A stretch of DNA of 64,000 bases, from positions 276,413 to 340,412 of the forward strand of contig NZ_RHQN01000005.1 in the NCBI RefSeq assembly GCF_003935425.1, in the 5' to 3' direction. The notes under the pieces were generated by a model that made no database searches, had not been told where the DNA came from, and saw only the letters and a list, made by a program, of their open reading frames with translations. Shown piece by piece: positions 27,594 to 36,523 of this stretch. This stretch comes from Pseudomonas sp. v388 (GTDB lineage Bacteria > Pseudomonadota > Gammaproteobacteria > Pseudomonadales > Pseudomonadaceae). Both the position numbers and the translations under genes were made by a program. Every line of letters begins with the position of its first letter. Position 1 is the first letter of the stretch.

Positions 27594-28325
27594 TCAAGCC
27601 TTGATGGCGACCAGGCTCAGCAATTGCGAATCCTGCACGGCGAATTGCCCTTCCAGTTCCTGGCCGCGGTGCCATTCGCTGGACAGGTCGATCAGCAACC
27701 GCAACTGCACGCGGCCGTCTTCGCGCCATTCCAGTACCTGGGCGTCTTCGAAGTAGAAGCGTTTGTGCACGATGGGATAAAGCGCCTTGAACAGCGCCTC
27801 TTTGATCGAGAACGTCAGGGTAACGCGCAGTGCGATCTGATCTTCAGGACCGGCTGCCATGGCCGCCAGTTCGTCAGCGGTCAGAATCTCCCCGGCCAGC
27901 CGCGTGGCGCGCTCGTGGCTGAGCATGGTTTCAGTGTCCAGCCCCAGCCCGCGCCACTGCGCCGTGTGCCCGACGATAGCCGCTGCCCAGCCGGTGCTGT
28001 GGGTGATCGAACCGCAGATATCCGCAGGCCAGACCGGCGCACGGTCCTCGCCGATCACCGGCACGAACAACCGCCCGTCCAGCTGGCGCATGGCTTCCCG
28101 GGCACACAACCGCCCGGCCAGAAACTCGGTTTGCCGCTTGGCCACTGAACGGCCGATGCTGGCGGGTTGCTCGATGACACAGCGCTGGAAGTCGCCCTGG
28201 GCAAGCTTTTGCGAATCAAAATGCCCACTGACCAACACCGCGCCGTCTACCGGAAACGGCAAGGGCCAATGGCGGCGCAATACAGGGCAACAGGCGGGAA
28301 GAGGGATCGTCATCATGCGCGGCAT
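27594..28325 (-). CDS. 4'-phosphopantetheinyl transferase, EntD type
   Basis: The product, about 243 residues, transfers the phosphopantetheine arm from CoA to carrier proteins of fatty acid, polyketide or siderophore peptide synthases. Signature parts are GLGLDTETML (magnesium aspartate region) and TFSIKEALFKALYP (catalytic KEA motif). ICGSITHSTGWAAAIVG and the N-terminal RQTEFLAGRLCAREAM fit the EntD/PcpS branch. Starts at 28325, 28316 and 28313 are all possible, and 28325 is chosen with low certainty. A longer frame upstream runs through REP DNA and is not coding. Beside the FhuF-like gene it may serve pyoverdine or another siderophore synthetase. Confidence 0.85.
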   Translation of the reverse strand: MPRMMTIPLPACCPVLRRHWPLPFPVDGAVLVSGHFDSQKLAQGDFQRCVIEQPASIGRSVAKRQTEFLAGRLCAREAMRQLDGRLFVPVIGEDRAPVWPADICGSITHSTGWAAAIVGHTAQWRGLGLDTETMLSHERATRLAGEILTADELAAMAAGPEDQIALRVTLTFSIKEALFKALYPIVHKRFYFEDAQVLEWREDGRVQLRLLIDLSSEWHRGQELEGQFAVQDSQLLSLVAIKA

Positions 28326-28365
28326 TGTGCCTGGGGATGGGCGGGGAGGGAAGCAACCCCGCAAT

Positions 28366-28500
28366 CCTGTAGGAGCGACCTTGGTCGCGATCTGGCGCGT
28401 AGAGGTCGCAGAATCGCACCACCTTCGCCAGCAAGCTGGCTCCTGCAAAGCCCCGAGGTACGCCGCGATTGTCGTAGGAGCGACCTTGGTCGCGATCTGG
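28366..28500. repeat. REP cluster upstream of RAYT
   Basis: Two direct REPs (TAGGAGCGACCTTGGTCGCG at about 28371 and 28475), each followed by ATCTGGCGCGTAG, flank one inverted copy (TTCGCCAGCAAGCTGGCTCC at about 28424-28443). Confidence 0.8.
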
Positions 28501-28705
28501 CGCGTAGCGGCAGCAAAATCGGCACGTTCACACAGATCTGTTGCCTGAAACGCCGCTTTCGCCACCAAGTCGGGTCACCGCCGCTGGCCCCTGCAGCGGC
28601 AGGGCCGTCTGTACAGCGGAAATATCCAGCCAACCATCAATGATTCTATTGGCATTCTCCAGGGGTACATTTGGTCGCTATCTACAACGATCCGAGGACA
28701 ACGGA

Positions 28706-29164
28706 ATGTCCAACCACAGCAATGCTCATCGGCTGCGCAAAGGTCGCTATTCCTGTGTAGGCCAGGCTTATCTGGTCACCGCTACCACTTTGGAGAGAGA
28801 GCCAATACTCGAAAACTGGATTCTGGGGCGCCTGCTGATTGGCGAAATGAGGCGCGCTCAAGAACAAGGCCTTATACATTCACTGGCCTTGGTGGTGATG
28901 CCGGACCATTTCCACTGGCTGTTCGAATTACGCGAAGGAACATTGTCAGCGCTGGTGCAGAGGGTCAAATCAAGAAGCGCTGTGGCGATCAACAAGGCAA
29001 GGGGCGGCGAAGGCCGGGTTTGGCAGCGCGGTTTTCACGACAGGGCTATCCGCAAAGAAGACGATTTGCTCGGCGTTGCTCGCTACATCGTTGCCAATCC
29101 ATTGCGCGCGGGCCTGGCGAACAGCATCCGGCAATATTCGCTGTGGGACGCTATCTGGGTTTGA
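28706..29164 (+). CDS. REP-associated tyrosine transposase (RAYT)
   Basis: The 152-residue product is a Y1-type (HUH) transposase of the IS200/IS605-related RAYT family, which binds and cleaves REP sequences and is thought to spread them. The metal-binding HxH is H68 and H70 in VVMPDHFHWLFE. The likely catalytic tyrosine is Y127 in VARYIVANPLRAG. RVWQRGFHDRAIRKEDDL is also typical. The N-terminal basic segment RLRKGRYS should read the REP hairpin. ATG 28706 is chosen because the longer frame upstream is REP-derived. REP copies flank it on both sides, as in a REPtron. The gene looks intact and single. Confidence 0.92.
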   Translation: MSNHSNAHRLRKGRYSCVGQAYLVTATTLEREPILENWILGRLLIGEMRRAQEQGLIHSLALVVMPDHFHWLFELREGTLSALVQRVKSRSAVAINKARGGEGRVWQRGFHDRAIRKEDDLLGVARYIVANPLRAGLANSIRQYSLWDAIWV

Positions 29165-29181
29165 AGCGGCCCAGGGGTGCG

Positions 29182-29250
29182 CCTTCGCCAGCAAGCTGGC
29201 TCCTACAGGGGGCGTTTTGCAGGAGCCAGCGGCGGCGATTCGTCTTGCTG
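29182..29250. repeat. REP pair downstream of RAYT
   Basis: An inverted REP (TTCGCCAGCAAGCTGGCTCC) at 29187-29206 is followed by a direct-orientation, diverged copy (GCAGGAGCCAGC) at 29219-29250, completing the REP-RAYT-REP arrangement. Confidence 0.75.
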
Positions 29251-29259
29251 GCGAACAGC

Positions 29260-30048
29260 TCACCCAAATATCTTCTTGAAAAACGCCTGCATGTCCGCCC
29301 ATGAACTCTGGTCGGCTGTCTTGCTGTAGCCAATGTCCGGCCCGCCGTGTTCGCCGTGGCTCAGGCGGTCGGCGTCGGGGTTGGTGAAGCCGTGTTTGGC
29401 GCCTTCCAGGCTGACGAATTTGTAATCGGCGCCGGCCTTGTCCATTTCGCTCTTGAAAGCAGTGACGTGTTCCGGGGTGACCATACTGTCCTGGGCGCCG
29501 TGTTCCACCAGCATCGGCACCTTGACGCCCGGTTGCGCCGGGGTGTTGGTGACCAGCGCGCCGTGGAAACTGACCACGCCGGCCAAAGGTTCGCCACGAC
29601 GGGCGGCGTCGAGGACGATCTTGCCGCCGAAGCAGTAACCTACCGCGGCGATCTTGGCCGGGTTGGTCTGCGGTTGCTTCTTGAGTTGTTCCAGGCCGGC
29701 GTCAAAGCGCTTGTCAGCCGCGCCGCTGTCCTTGAGCGCAGCCTGCATGAACGCCATGGCGTCTTTCGGATGTTCGGTGTTCTTGCCTTGGCCGTACATG
29801 TCGATGGCCATGGCGCTATAGCCCAGTGCCGCCAGGTCGCGGGCGCGGCGTTTGGCGTAGTCGTTCAGCCCCCACCATTCATGAACCACCAGCACGCCGG
29901 GGCGCTGGCCTTTGATGGCGTCGTCGTAAGCGTAATAGCCCACCAGCTTCGTACCGTCGGCACTCTGGTAGTCGACTTGCTCGGTCTTGATCGCCGCCTG
30001 AGCGAGTCCAGTGAGGGCCATCATGATGACTGCGGTCCACAAACGCAT
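29260..30048 (-). CDS. Dienelactone hydrolase family protein, exported
   Basis: The 262-residue product is an alpha/beta hydrolase of the dienelactone hydrolase type. The catalytic triad is visible: cysteine nucleophile in VGYCFGGK, aspartate in VEHGAQDSMVTPEH and histidine in AKHGFTNP. A Sec signal peptide (LWTAVIMMALTGLAQAA) makes it periplasmic, so it is probably not a cytoplasmic ring-cleavage enzyme but an ester or lactone hydrolase of unknown substrate. The ATG at 30048 begins the signal peptide; 19 upstream codons are not needed. It is divergent from phoP. Confidence 0.88.
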   Translation of the reverse strand: MRLWTAVIMMALTGLAQAAIKTEQVDYQSADGTKLVGYYAYDDAIKGQRPGVLVVHEWWGLNDYAKRRARDLAALGYSAMAIDMYGQGKNTEHPKDAMAFMQAALKDSGAADKRFDAGLEQLKKQPQTNPAKIAAVGYCFGGKIVLDAARRGEPLAGVVSFHGALVTNTPAQPGVKVPMLVEHGAQDSMVTPEHVTAFKSEMDKAGADYKFVSLEGAKHGFTNPDADRLSHGEHGGPDIGYSKTADQSSWADMQAFFKKIFG

Positions 30049-30302
30049 GTTCGACTCCTTTCTATCGAATGACTGAGAAAGGCAGAGCCTAGCCGATTCC
30101 ACCATGGGCTGCAGGTTCGGAGGATGTTCAGTCGCAGTTCAGCACGACGGGCTTACCGTTGAGCCGTACCTTCGTGATGTGCCGCGTGCGTAATCGAGCG
30201 CGCCGGACGTTATGATGTAAACCGGACTGGCAACGAACGCTGCATGGCTGACGACGCTGGTCCAAATCTGGAGACAAGGCTGATCGTGCCTGGGAGAGCT
30301 GC

Positions 30303-30980
30303 ATGAAGTTGTTGGTGGTGGAGGACGAGGCGCTGTTGCGTCATCACTTGCGAACCCGTCTGACCGAGGCGGGCCACGTGGTGGAGTCCGTGGCCAACGC
30401 CGAAGAAGCGCTGTACCAGGTGGGCCAGTTCAATCACGATCTGGCGGTCATTGATCTCGGACTGCCCGGCATTGGCGGGCTGGACTTGATCCGCCAGCTG
30501 CGCGCGCAGGGCAAGGCGTTTCCGATTCTGATCCTCACCGCGCGCGGCAACTGGCAGGACAAGGTCGAAGGCCTGGCCGCCGGTGCCGACGATTATGTGG
30601 TCAAGCCTTTCCAGTTCGAAGAACTGGAAGCCCGGCTCAACGCCTTGCTGCGCCGTTCCAGCGGTTTCATCCAGTCGACCATCACCGCCGGCCCGCTGCT
30701 GCTGGACCTCAATCGCAAGCAGGCCACGCTCACCGAGCAGCCGCTGGCGCTGACCGCTTACGAATACCGCATTCTGGAATACCTGATGCTGCACCATCAG
30801 CAAGTGGTCCCCAAGGAGCGCCTGATGGAACAGCTGTACCCGGATGATGACGAGCGCGATCCGAACGTGATCGAAGTGCTGGTCGGTCGGCTGCGGCGCA
30901 AGCTTGAAGGCAGCGTGGCGTTCAAGCCCATCGACACCGTTCGTGGCATGGGCTACCTGTTCACCGAGCGCTGCACTTGA
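30303..30980 (+). CDS. phoP: Response regulator PhoP
   Basis: The 225-residue OmpR-family regulator has a receiver domain (LLVVEDEALLRHHLRTRL; aspartate in AVIDLGLPGIGG; lysine in DDYVVKPFQFEELE) and a winged-helix domain (LTAYEYRILEYLMLHHQQVV, VEVL-like VIEVLVGRLRRKLEG). It partners with the kinase encoded immediately downstream, with a four-base TTGA overlap. PhoPQ responds to low Mg2+ and cationic peptides and controls envelope modification. The usual Pseudomonas partner oprH is not adjacent here. Confidence 0.93.
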   Translation: MKLLVVEDEALLRHHLRTRLTEAGHVVESVANAEEALYQVGQFNHDLAVIDLGLPGIGGLDLIRQLRAQGKAFPILILTARGNWQDKVEGLAAGADDYVVKPFQFEELEARLNALLRRSSGFIQSTITAGPLLLDLNRKQATLTEQPLALTAYEYRILEYLMLHHQQVVPKERLMEQLYPDDDERDPNVIEVLVGRLRRKLEGSVAFKPIDTVRGMGYLFTERCT

Positions 30981-32323
30981 TCCGTTCGCTGCGTCTGCGC
31001 CTGATGCTGGGCGCGGCGACCCTGGCGGTCATTTTCATGTTGCTGATGCTGCCGGCGCTGCAAGGCGCGTTCAGCCTGGCACTGCGCGGCGCCATCGAAC
31101 AGCGCCTGGCTTCGGACGTGACCACCATGATTTCCGCCGCGCGGGTCGAGGATGGTCGGTTGCTGATGCCGTCGCTGTTGCCCGGTGAGCAGTTCAATCT
31201 GCCGGGCAGTCGTTTGCTGGGTTACGTCTATAACCGGCAAGGGCAATTGGTCTGGCGGTCCCTCGCCACTGAAGACCAGCATATTCAATACCACCCCCAT
31301 TATGACGGCCAGGGCAGTCAGTTCGCCCGTGTCCGTGAAGCCAGCGGCGAGGAGTATTTCGTCTATGACGTGGAGGTCAAGCTGCTCGGCGGGCGCAACG
31401 CGGCGTTCAGTATCGTCGCCCTGCAACCCTTGCGCGGTTATCAGCAGACCATCGACGGCCTGCGGCAAAAGCTCTATCTGGGCTTTGGCGCCGCGTTGCT
31501 GGTGCTGCTTGGCTTGTTGTGGATGGGGCTGACCTGGGGCTTGCGTGCCTTGCGCGGTATCAGCCATGAGCTGGATCAGGTGGAGGCCGGCGCTCGAGAC
31601 AGCCTCAGCGAGGAACATCCCAGTGAACTGCTGCGGCTCACCGACTCGCTCAACCGCCTGCTGCGCAGCGAGCGCGAGCAGCGTATTCGTTACCGCGATT
31701 CCCTGGACGATCTGGCCCACAGCCTCAAGACGCCGCTGGCGGTGTTGCAGGGCGTGAGTGAAAACATCGCCAAGCGTCCCGAAGACGTCGAACAGGCGCG
31801 GGTCCTGCAATCGCAGATCGAGCGCATGAGCCAGCAGATCGGCTACCAGTTGCAACGGGCCAGCCTGCGCAAGAGCGGTCTGGTGCGCCATTACGTCCCA
31901 TTGCGTCCGGTGGTGCAGAGCCTGTGCAACACGCTGGACAAGGTCTACCGCGACAAGCAGGTCACGGTAACGCTGGATCTGCCTGAGCATTGCCAGGTGG
32001 CAATGGAAGAGGGCGCGTTACTGGAGATGCTCGGCAACCTGCTGGAAAACGCCTATCGGCTGTGCCTGGGTGAAGTGAAGGTCAGTTTCCTGGCGTCGCC
32101 GCTGGGCGATGAATTGTGCGTCGAAGATGACGGCCCCGGCGTGCCGCAGCACCAGCGGGCGCGGGTGCTGGAACGTGGCGAGCGGCTGGACCGGCAGAAT
32201 CCGGGGCAGGGGATCGGCCTGGCGGTGGTCAAGGACATCATCGAAAGCTATTCGGCCCGCCTGACCCTCGACGACTCCCCGCTGGGCGGCGCGGCGTTCA
32301 GGATTCATTTTCCGGCGTATTGA
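30977..32323 (+). CDS. phoQ: Sensor histidine kinase PhoQ
   Basis: The 448-residue kinase has an N-terminal helix (LMLGAATLAVIFMLLMLPAL), a periplasmic sensor of about 135 residues, a second helix (LYLGFGAALLVLLGLLWMGL), a HAMP-like linker, a phospho-histidine in LDDLAHSLKTPLAVL and an ATPase domain (LGNLLENAYRL, DDGPGVPQHQR, GQGIGLAVVKDI). It starts with TTG, which overlaps the phoP stop codon (TTGA). The start MIRSLRLRLM is the conserved beginning of the family, supporting this rare start. The periplasmic sensor should bind divalent cations. Confidence 0.93.
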   Translation: MIRSLRLRLMLGAATLAVIFMLLMLPALQGAFSLALRGAIEQRLASDVTTMISAARVEDGRLLMPSLLPGEQFNLPGSRLLGYVYNRQGQLVWRSLATEDQHIQYHPHYDGQGSQFARVREASGEEYFVYDVEVKLLGGRNAAFSIVALQPLRGYQQTIDGLRQKLYLGFGAALLVLLGLLWMGLTWGLRALRGISHELDQVEAGARDSLSEEHPSELLRLTDSLNRLLRSEREQRIRYRDSLDDLAHSLKTPLAVLQGVSENIAKRPEDVEQARVLQSQIERMSQQIGYQLQRASLRKSGLVRHYVPLRPVVQSLCNTLDKVYRDKQVTVTLDLPEHCQVAMEEGALLEMLGNLLENAYRLCLGEVKVSFLASPLGDELCVEDDGPGVPQHQRARVLERGERLDRQNPGQGIGLAVVKDIIESYSARLTLDDSPLGGAAFRIHFPAY

Positions 32324-32340
32324 CCTGACGCATGCGATCG

Positions 32341-32431
32341 GTGGGAGCGAGCTTGCTCGCGGCTGAGGCATTCCAGATCACGCATATAGTGCTGATGTAG
32401 GGAAGTCGTCGCCAGCAAGCGGCCTTCCACA
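32341..32431. repeat. REP pair between phoQ and dctA
   Basis: A direct REP (GGGAGCGAGCTTGCTCGCGG) at 32343-32362 and an inverted diverged copy (CGTCGCCAGCAAGCGGCCTT) at 32407-32426 form a BIME. Confidence 0.75.
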
Positions 32432-32458
32432 AATCGATCCACGCCCATTGGCAGGAGC

Positions 32459-32513
32459 GGCGGATACCCGCCAATGCATCCGGTTTTTTCTTTCTATTCG
32501 GCGGATTTCCGCC
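32459..32513. promoter_or_regulatory. Two upstream activator palindromes, candidate DctD sites
   Basis: GGCGGATACCCGCC at 32459-32472 and GGCGGATTTCCGCC at 32500-32513 are dyad-symmetric with centres 41 bp apart, about four helical turns. They lie 78-140 bp upstream of the sigma-54 promoter. They resemble the GCGGA..TCCGC half-site pattern reported for DctD sites. The activator is inferred. Confidence 0.6.
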
Positions 32514-32590
32514 ACCTTGGCCATCATCCGGTGTTTACTGTCGATACCCGCGTCCCGACAGGGCACGGCTTTGATGGTGCTGCGTAATGA

Positions 32591-32606
32591 TGGCACGCCT
32601 ATTGCT
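32591..32606 (+). promoter_or_regulatory. Sigma-54 promoter of dctA
   Basis: TGGCACG-N4-TTGCT matches the -24/-12 consensus exactly (GG at 32592-32593, GC at 32604-32605). It lies 125 bp upstream of the dctA ATG. The polymerase should require an enhancer-binding protein, most likely DctD. Confidence 0.85.
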
Positions 32607-32731
32607 AAATGTCTGAGAGGCCTGCCTTGTGCAGCTCGACACAACAAATCCCTCCAGTGCAGGAGGGTTAGCGCTTTATAGGCTCGCGTGCATCAGGTGA
32701 GATGCCGACGAAGCCCTTGAGGATAACTGCA

Positions 32732-34075
32732 ATGACGACTCGTCAGCCCTTCTACAAAACACTGTATTTCCAGGTCATCGTAGCGATTGTTATCGGTGTG
32801 CTGATCGGCCACTTCTATCCGGACACCGGCAAGGCCCTCAAGCCGCTGGGCGACGGGTTCATCAAGCTGATCAAAATGGTCATCGCTCCGATCATCTTCT
32901 GTACGGTGGTCAGCGGTATCGCCGGCATGCAGAACATGAAGTCGGTCGGCAAGACCGGCGGCTACGCGCTGCTCTACTTCGAGATCGTTTCGACCATCGC
33001 ACTGCTGATCGGTCTGATCGTGGTCAACGTCGTTCAGCCGGGCGCCGGCATGAACATCGACGTCAGCACCCTCGATGCTTCCAAGATCGCAGCCTACGTG
33101 ACGGCCAGTAAGGACCAGAGCATCGTCGGCTTTATCCTCAACGTGATTCCGAACACCATCGTCGGCGCCTTCGCCAACGGCGACATCCTGCAAGTGCTGA
33201 TGTTCTCGGTGATTTTCGGCTTCGCCCTGCATCGCCTGGGTGCCTACGGTCGCCCGGTACTGGACTTCATCGATCGCTTCGCCCACGTGATGTTCAACAT
33301 CATCAACATGATCATGAAGCTGGCGCCCATCGGTGCGTTCGGTGCCATGGCCTTCACCATCGGTGCCTACGGCGTAAGCTCGCTGGTGCAGTTGGGCCAG
33401 TTGATGATCTGCTTCTACATCACCTGCTTCCTGTTCGTGGTCCTGGTACTGGGCGCCATCTGCCGCGCGCACGGTTTCAGCGTCTTCAAACTGGTTCGCT
33501 ACATCCGTGAAGAGCTGCTGATCGTGCTGGGTACTTCCTCGTCGGAGTCGGCACTGCCACGCATGCTGATCAAGATGGAACGCCTGGGTGCACAGAAGTC
33601 TGTGGTAGGCCTGGTTATTCCGACCGGTTACTCGTTCAACCTGGACGGTACCTCGATCTACCTGACCATGGCGGCCGTGTTCATCGCTCAGGCGACCAAC
33701 ACCCACATGGACATCACCCACCAGATTACGCTGCTGCTGGTACTGCTGCTGTCCTCCAAGGGCGCTGCGGGTGTGACCGGTTCGGGCTTCATCGTTCTGG
33801 CTGCAACCCTGTCGGCCGTAGGCCACCTGCCGGTTGCCGGTCTGGCGCTGATCCTGGGTATCGACCGCTTCATGTCCGAAGCCCGCGCACTGACCAACCT
33901 GGTGGGCAACGCTGTTGCAACCGTAGTGGTGGCCAAGTGGGTCGGCGAGCTGGATACCGACAAGCTGCAGTCGGAGCTGGCTTCCGGCGGTTCGGCCATC
34001 GTTGAAACCCGTCACGAAGACGACCTCGGCGTTGCCGAAGGCCCGGCGCCAGTGAGCACCGGCAAGTCCGTCTGA
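32732..34075 (+). CDS. dctA: C4-dicarboxylate:cation symporter DctA
   Basis: The 447-residue protein is an inner-membrane carrier of the DAACS family that takes up succinate, fumarate and malate. It has the family features: about eight helices, hairpin serine-rich motif [29 protein letters not shown], and [13 protein letters not shown]. The ATG at 32732 follows a GAGG tract; an in-frame upstream ATG at 32702 is not required. A sigma-54 promoter and activator-like dyads upstream predict induction by dicarboxylates via DctB/DctD. A strong terminator follows. Confidence 0.95.
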   Translation: MTTRQPFYKTLYFQVIVAIVIGVLIGHFYPDTGKALKPLGDGFIKLIKMVIAPIIFCTVVSGIAGMQNMKSVGKTGGYALLYFEIVSTIALLIGLIVVNVVQPGAGMNIDVSTLDASKIAAYVTASKDQSIVGFILNVIPNTIVGAFANGDILQVLMFSVIFGFALHRLGAYGRPVLDFIDRFAHVMFNIINMIMKLAPIGAFGAMAFTIGAYGVSSLVQLGQLMICFYITCFLFVVLVLGAICRAHGFSVFKLVRYIREELLIVLGTSSSESALPRMLIKMERLGAQKSVVGLVIPTGYSFNLDGTSIYLTMAAVFIAQATNTHMDITHQITLLLVLLLSSKGAAGVTGSGFIVLAATLSAVGHLPVAGLALILGIDRFMSEARALTNLVGNAVATVVVAKWVGELDTDKLQSELASGGSAIVETRHEDDLGVAEGPAPVSTGKSV

Positions 34076-34090
34076 CAGGCGACAGGTCAT

Positions 34091-34118
34091 AAAAAACCCA
34101 TCTTCGGATGGGTTTTTT
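34091..34118. terminator. Rho-independent terminator of dctA
   Basis: AAAAAACCCATC at 34091-34102 pairs with GATGGGTTTTTT at 34107-34118 around TTCG. It has A- and T-runs on both sides and can serve both convergent genes. Confidence 0.92.
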
Positions 34119-34130
34119 TATGCCTGCCGG

Positions 34131-34625
34131 TTATTCCACCCGGGTCTCGCCGCTGAACACCAGGGTCTGGCGACAGCGCCGGCACAGATATCGACGGCCC
34201 TTGCCGACCATGCCGTGGCGCTGGGGCGAGAACGGAAAATCGCTGTCCGGGCACGGGCAGCGGTAGATGTAGCGCATTACGCTACGACGCTGCACAGCGT
34301 AGGTGTGGCAGCGGTTGGGCGGCAATTCGTACACGCCGCGCATGATCAACTGCCACTCTTCGCCATGGGGCTGGATGCCGCCGCCGAACAGTTGGTGGGC
34401 GATCAGGTGGGCGACTTCGTGGGGCACGGTCTGGCGCAGGAAGTCTTCGGAATTTTCCCGGTACAGCTGAGGGTTGAAGCGCAGCAGGTTTTCATGCAGA
34501 TGCGCGACGCCGGCCTTCTGACCGCGCAGCTTGAGGCTGATGACCGGACGTTTGAAGGTGCGTTTGAAAAAGGCTTCGGCTTGTTGATAACAGGTTTCGA
34601 CGCGGGTATTGAGTTGCTCGGGCAT
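34131..34625 (-). CDS. sprT: SprT family zinc metalloprotease-like protein
   Basis: The 164-residue product has the zinc-protease motif HEVAH (H69, E70, H73 in VPHEVAHLIAHQLF), and a C-terminal zinc ribbon (CPCPDSDF, then LCRRCRQTLVF). This is the SprT family, cousins of the eukaryotic DNA-protein crosslink protease SPRTN. Bacterial members are poorly studied. The ATG at 34625 begins the conserved N terminus (MPEQLNTRVETCYQQAEAFF). The reading frame extends upstream but into non-homologous DNA. It ends close to the dctA terminator. Confidence 0.9.
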   Translation of the reverse strand: MPEQLNTRVETCYQQAEAFFKRTFKRPVISLKLRGQKAGVAHLHENLLRFNPQLYRENSEDFLRQTVPHEVAHLIAHQLFGGGIQPHGEEWQLIMRGVYELPPNRCHTYAVQRRSVMRYIYRCPCPDSDFPFSPQRHGMVGKGRRYLCRRCRQTLVFSGETRVE

Positions 34626-34708
34626 GCTTCGTGGCTCTCCAGATACGCCAAGTATGCCGTAATGCGCAGGCAGGCTGAAAACTTCAGCCGCCCGATGGTC
34701 ATCCGCCA

Positions 34709-34736
34709 ACGGGGCCGCGGCCTTCCGCGACCCCGT
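34709..34736 (-). terminator. Strong 12-bp stem-loop after the Yip1-like gene
   Basis: On the minus strand, ACGGGGTCGCGG pairs with CCGCGGCCCCGT around AAGG, with one G-T wobble. It follows the Yip1-like stop codon by about ten bases. No T-run follows, so it is a candidate terminator or RNA-stabilising structure. Confidence 0.55.
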
Positions 34737-34746
34737 CCGCGCCTGC

Positions 34747-35346
34747 TCAGTTGGTGTATTCCGGACCGACACCGATACCCCACAGCACCACGGTGAACGC
34801 CATGATCGCGACCAGCACCACCAGGCCCACGGCGAGCACTGAGCTGGAGAACATGAACCCTTCTTCCGACGGGATATTCATGAAGGTCGGCAGCCCGACA
34901 TACAGCAGGTAAACGGTGTAGCAAACGGCCGCGGTCCCCACCAGCATTCCCAGCCACAAGTGCGGATACAGCGCCGCCAGTCCGCCGATGAACAGCGGCG
35001 TGGCCGTGTAGGTGGCAAAGGCAATGCATTGCGCCAGGGTCGGATTGGCATCGTAGGTGCGGGCCATCCAGTGGATGAAGCTGCCCATTACCGCAACGCC
35101 TGCCAGCATCGATATGTACGACATGATCGTCATCCACAGCGCGCTGCCATGGGTGAGCATCACCGGCGCTCGGTCACCGATCACCCAGCCCACCTGCGTG
35201 GTGCCGATGTACGCCGATATCGCCGGTATGGCGGCCAGGATCAGGGTGTGGGTGAAGTACATGTGGCGGATGGTCTCTTCCTCGCCACGTATCTGCTTCC
35301 ACTCCCGGTCGGGGTGGGTGAACAGTCCCCATACGTGATGGATCAT
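34747..35346 (-). CDS. Yip1 family membrane protein
   Basis: The 199-residue product has about five hydrophobic helices and begins MIHHVWGLFTHPDREWKQIR, the conserved N terminus of bacterial Yip1-domain proteins. Helices include LILAAIPAISAYIG, LWMTIMSYISMLAGVAVMG and VLAVGLVVLVAIMAFTVVLW. It is an inner-membrane protein of unknown function. AAGGAG eight bases before the ATG at 35346 fixes the start. It seems to be monocistronic with a strong hairpin downstream. Confidence 0.88.
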   Translation of the reverse strand: MIHHVWGLFTHPDREWKQIRGEEETIRHMYFTHTLILAAIPAISAYIGTTQVGWVIGDRAPVMLTHGSALWMTIMSYISMLAGVAVMGSFIHWMARTYDANPTLAQCIAFATYTATPLFIGGLAALYPHLWLGMLVGTAAVCYTVYLLYVGLPTFMNIPSEEGFMFSSSVLAVGLVVLVAIMAFTVVLWGIGVGPEYTN

Positions 35347-35620
35347 GCCCGTTACTCCTTCAACTCATGGATGGCGGTGCGCCCGGAAACAACCGGGGCC
35401 AAAGGCCACAAGCCTGAATGCGTCTGACGGGTGCGACCTCAATGAAGCAGTATAGAAACCACGGCCCGGTGCAGAACCTGCGGCTTAGAGTGTTTGGCGA
35501 TTTACCGCTGTCTGTTAATAGCCAGTGATGGAAGCGTCGGCGAGCGGGATGTTCAACCAGCGGCCGGTTATGGGTAAAATGGCCGCCTTTTTCATACAGT
35601 CACCGGATACCACCAGCATC

Positions 35621-36445
35621 ATGGGCACCCTCTCAGTCAATCAGAACAAACTGCAAAAACGCCTGCGCCGCATGGCTGGCGAAGCAGTGGCCGACTTCAA
35701 CATGATTGAAGACGGCGACAAGGTCATGGTGTGCCTCTCCGGTGGCAAGGACAGCTACACCCTGCTCGATGTGCTGATGCACTTGCAGAAGGTCGCACCG
35801 ATCAAGTTCAGCATCGTGGCTGTGAACATGGATCAGAAGCAGCCCGGCTTCCCCGAGCACGTGCTGCCCGCGTACCTGGAAACCCTGGGCGTCGAGTACC
35901 ACATCGTCGAGAAAGACACCTATTCGGTGGTCAAGGAGCTGGTTCCGGAAGGCAAGACCACCTGTTCGCTGTGCTCGCGCCTGCGCCGCGGCACCTTGTA
36001 CACTTTTGCCGATGAGATCGGTGCCACCAAAATGGCCCTCGGTCACCACCGTGACGACATCGTCGAGACGTTCTTCCTCAACATGTTCTTCAACGGTTCG
36101 CTCAAGGCCATGCCACCCAAGCTGCGTGCCGACGACGGCCGCAACGTGGTAATCCGCCCGCTGGCGTACTGCCATGAGAAAGACATCCAGGCTTATTCGG
36201 ATTTCAAGGGCTTCCCGATCATCCCGTGCAACCTGTGCGGCTCGCAGGAAAACCTGCAACGTCAGGTGGTCAAGGAGATGCTTCAGGACTGGGAGCGCAA
36301 GACGCCGGGCCGTACCGAAAGCATCTTCCGCGCCTTGCAGAACGTGCAGCCGTCACAACTGGCCGATCGCAACCTGTTCGACTTCACCAGCCTGCGCATC
36401 GACGAAACCGCCGCCTCGCGGTTCGTCAATGTGGTGAATATCTGA
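35621..36445 (+). CDS. ttcA: tRNA 2-thiocytidine synthetase TtcA
   Basis: The 274-residue enzyme forms 2-thiocytidine at position 32 of some tRNAs. It has the PP-loop ATP site SGGKDS (residues 40-45), the catalytic-cluster motifs CSLC and CNLC, which bind a [4Fe-4S] cluster, and the conserved [16 protein letters not shown]. The ATG at 35621 ([20 protein letters not shown]) is the conserved start; 32 upstream codons are open but not conserved. It stands alone, divergent from the Yip1-like gene. Confidence 0.95.
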   Translation: MGTLSVNQNKLQKRLRRMAGEAVADFNMIEDGDKVMVCLSGGKDSYTLLDVLMHLQKVAPIKFSIVAVNMDQKQPGFPEHVLPAYLETLGVEYHIVEKDTYSVVKELVPEGKTTCSLCSRLRRGTLYTFADEIGATKMALGHHRDDIVETFFLNMFFNGSLKAMPPKLRADDGRNVVIRPLAYCHEKDIQAYSDFKGFPIIPCNLCGSQENLQRQVVKEMLQDWERKTPGRTESIFRALQNVQPSQLADRNLFDFTSLRIDETAASRFVNVVNI

Positions 36446-36523
36446 TTCAGCTTTGCACGAAATGTATTCCAGCGATGGCCGGCCCGTTTTCAACACAGCC
36501 TGGGCGAGCTGGAATGCATTGGC

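Larger units (their letters stand above)
32324..32731. other. phoQ / dctA intergenic region
   Basis: This 408-bp gap has no gene. It contains two REP-like palindromes (32341-32363 direct, 32405-32431 inverted), two dyad-symmetric sites and a sigma-54 promoter. Confidence 0.7.

Noticed and set aside
28541-28705. N-terminal extension of the RAYT frame
   Set aside because: It is not similar to RAYT N termini, and GAGG sits before the ATG at 28706.
30049-30302. An oprH gene upstream of phoP
   Set aside because: The 254-bp gap is too short and holds no outer-membrane protein frame; the neighbour is a divergent dienelactone hydrolase.
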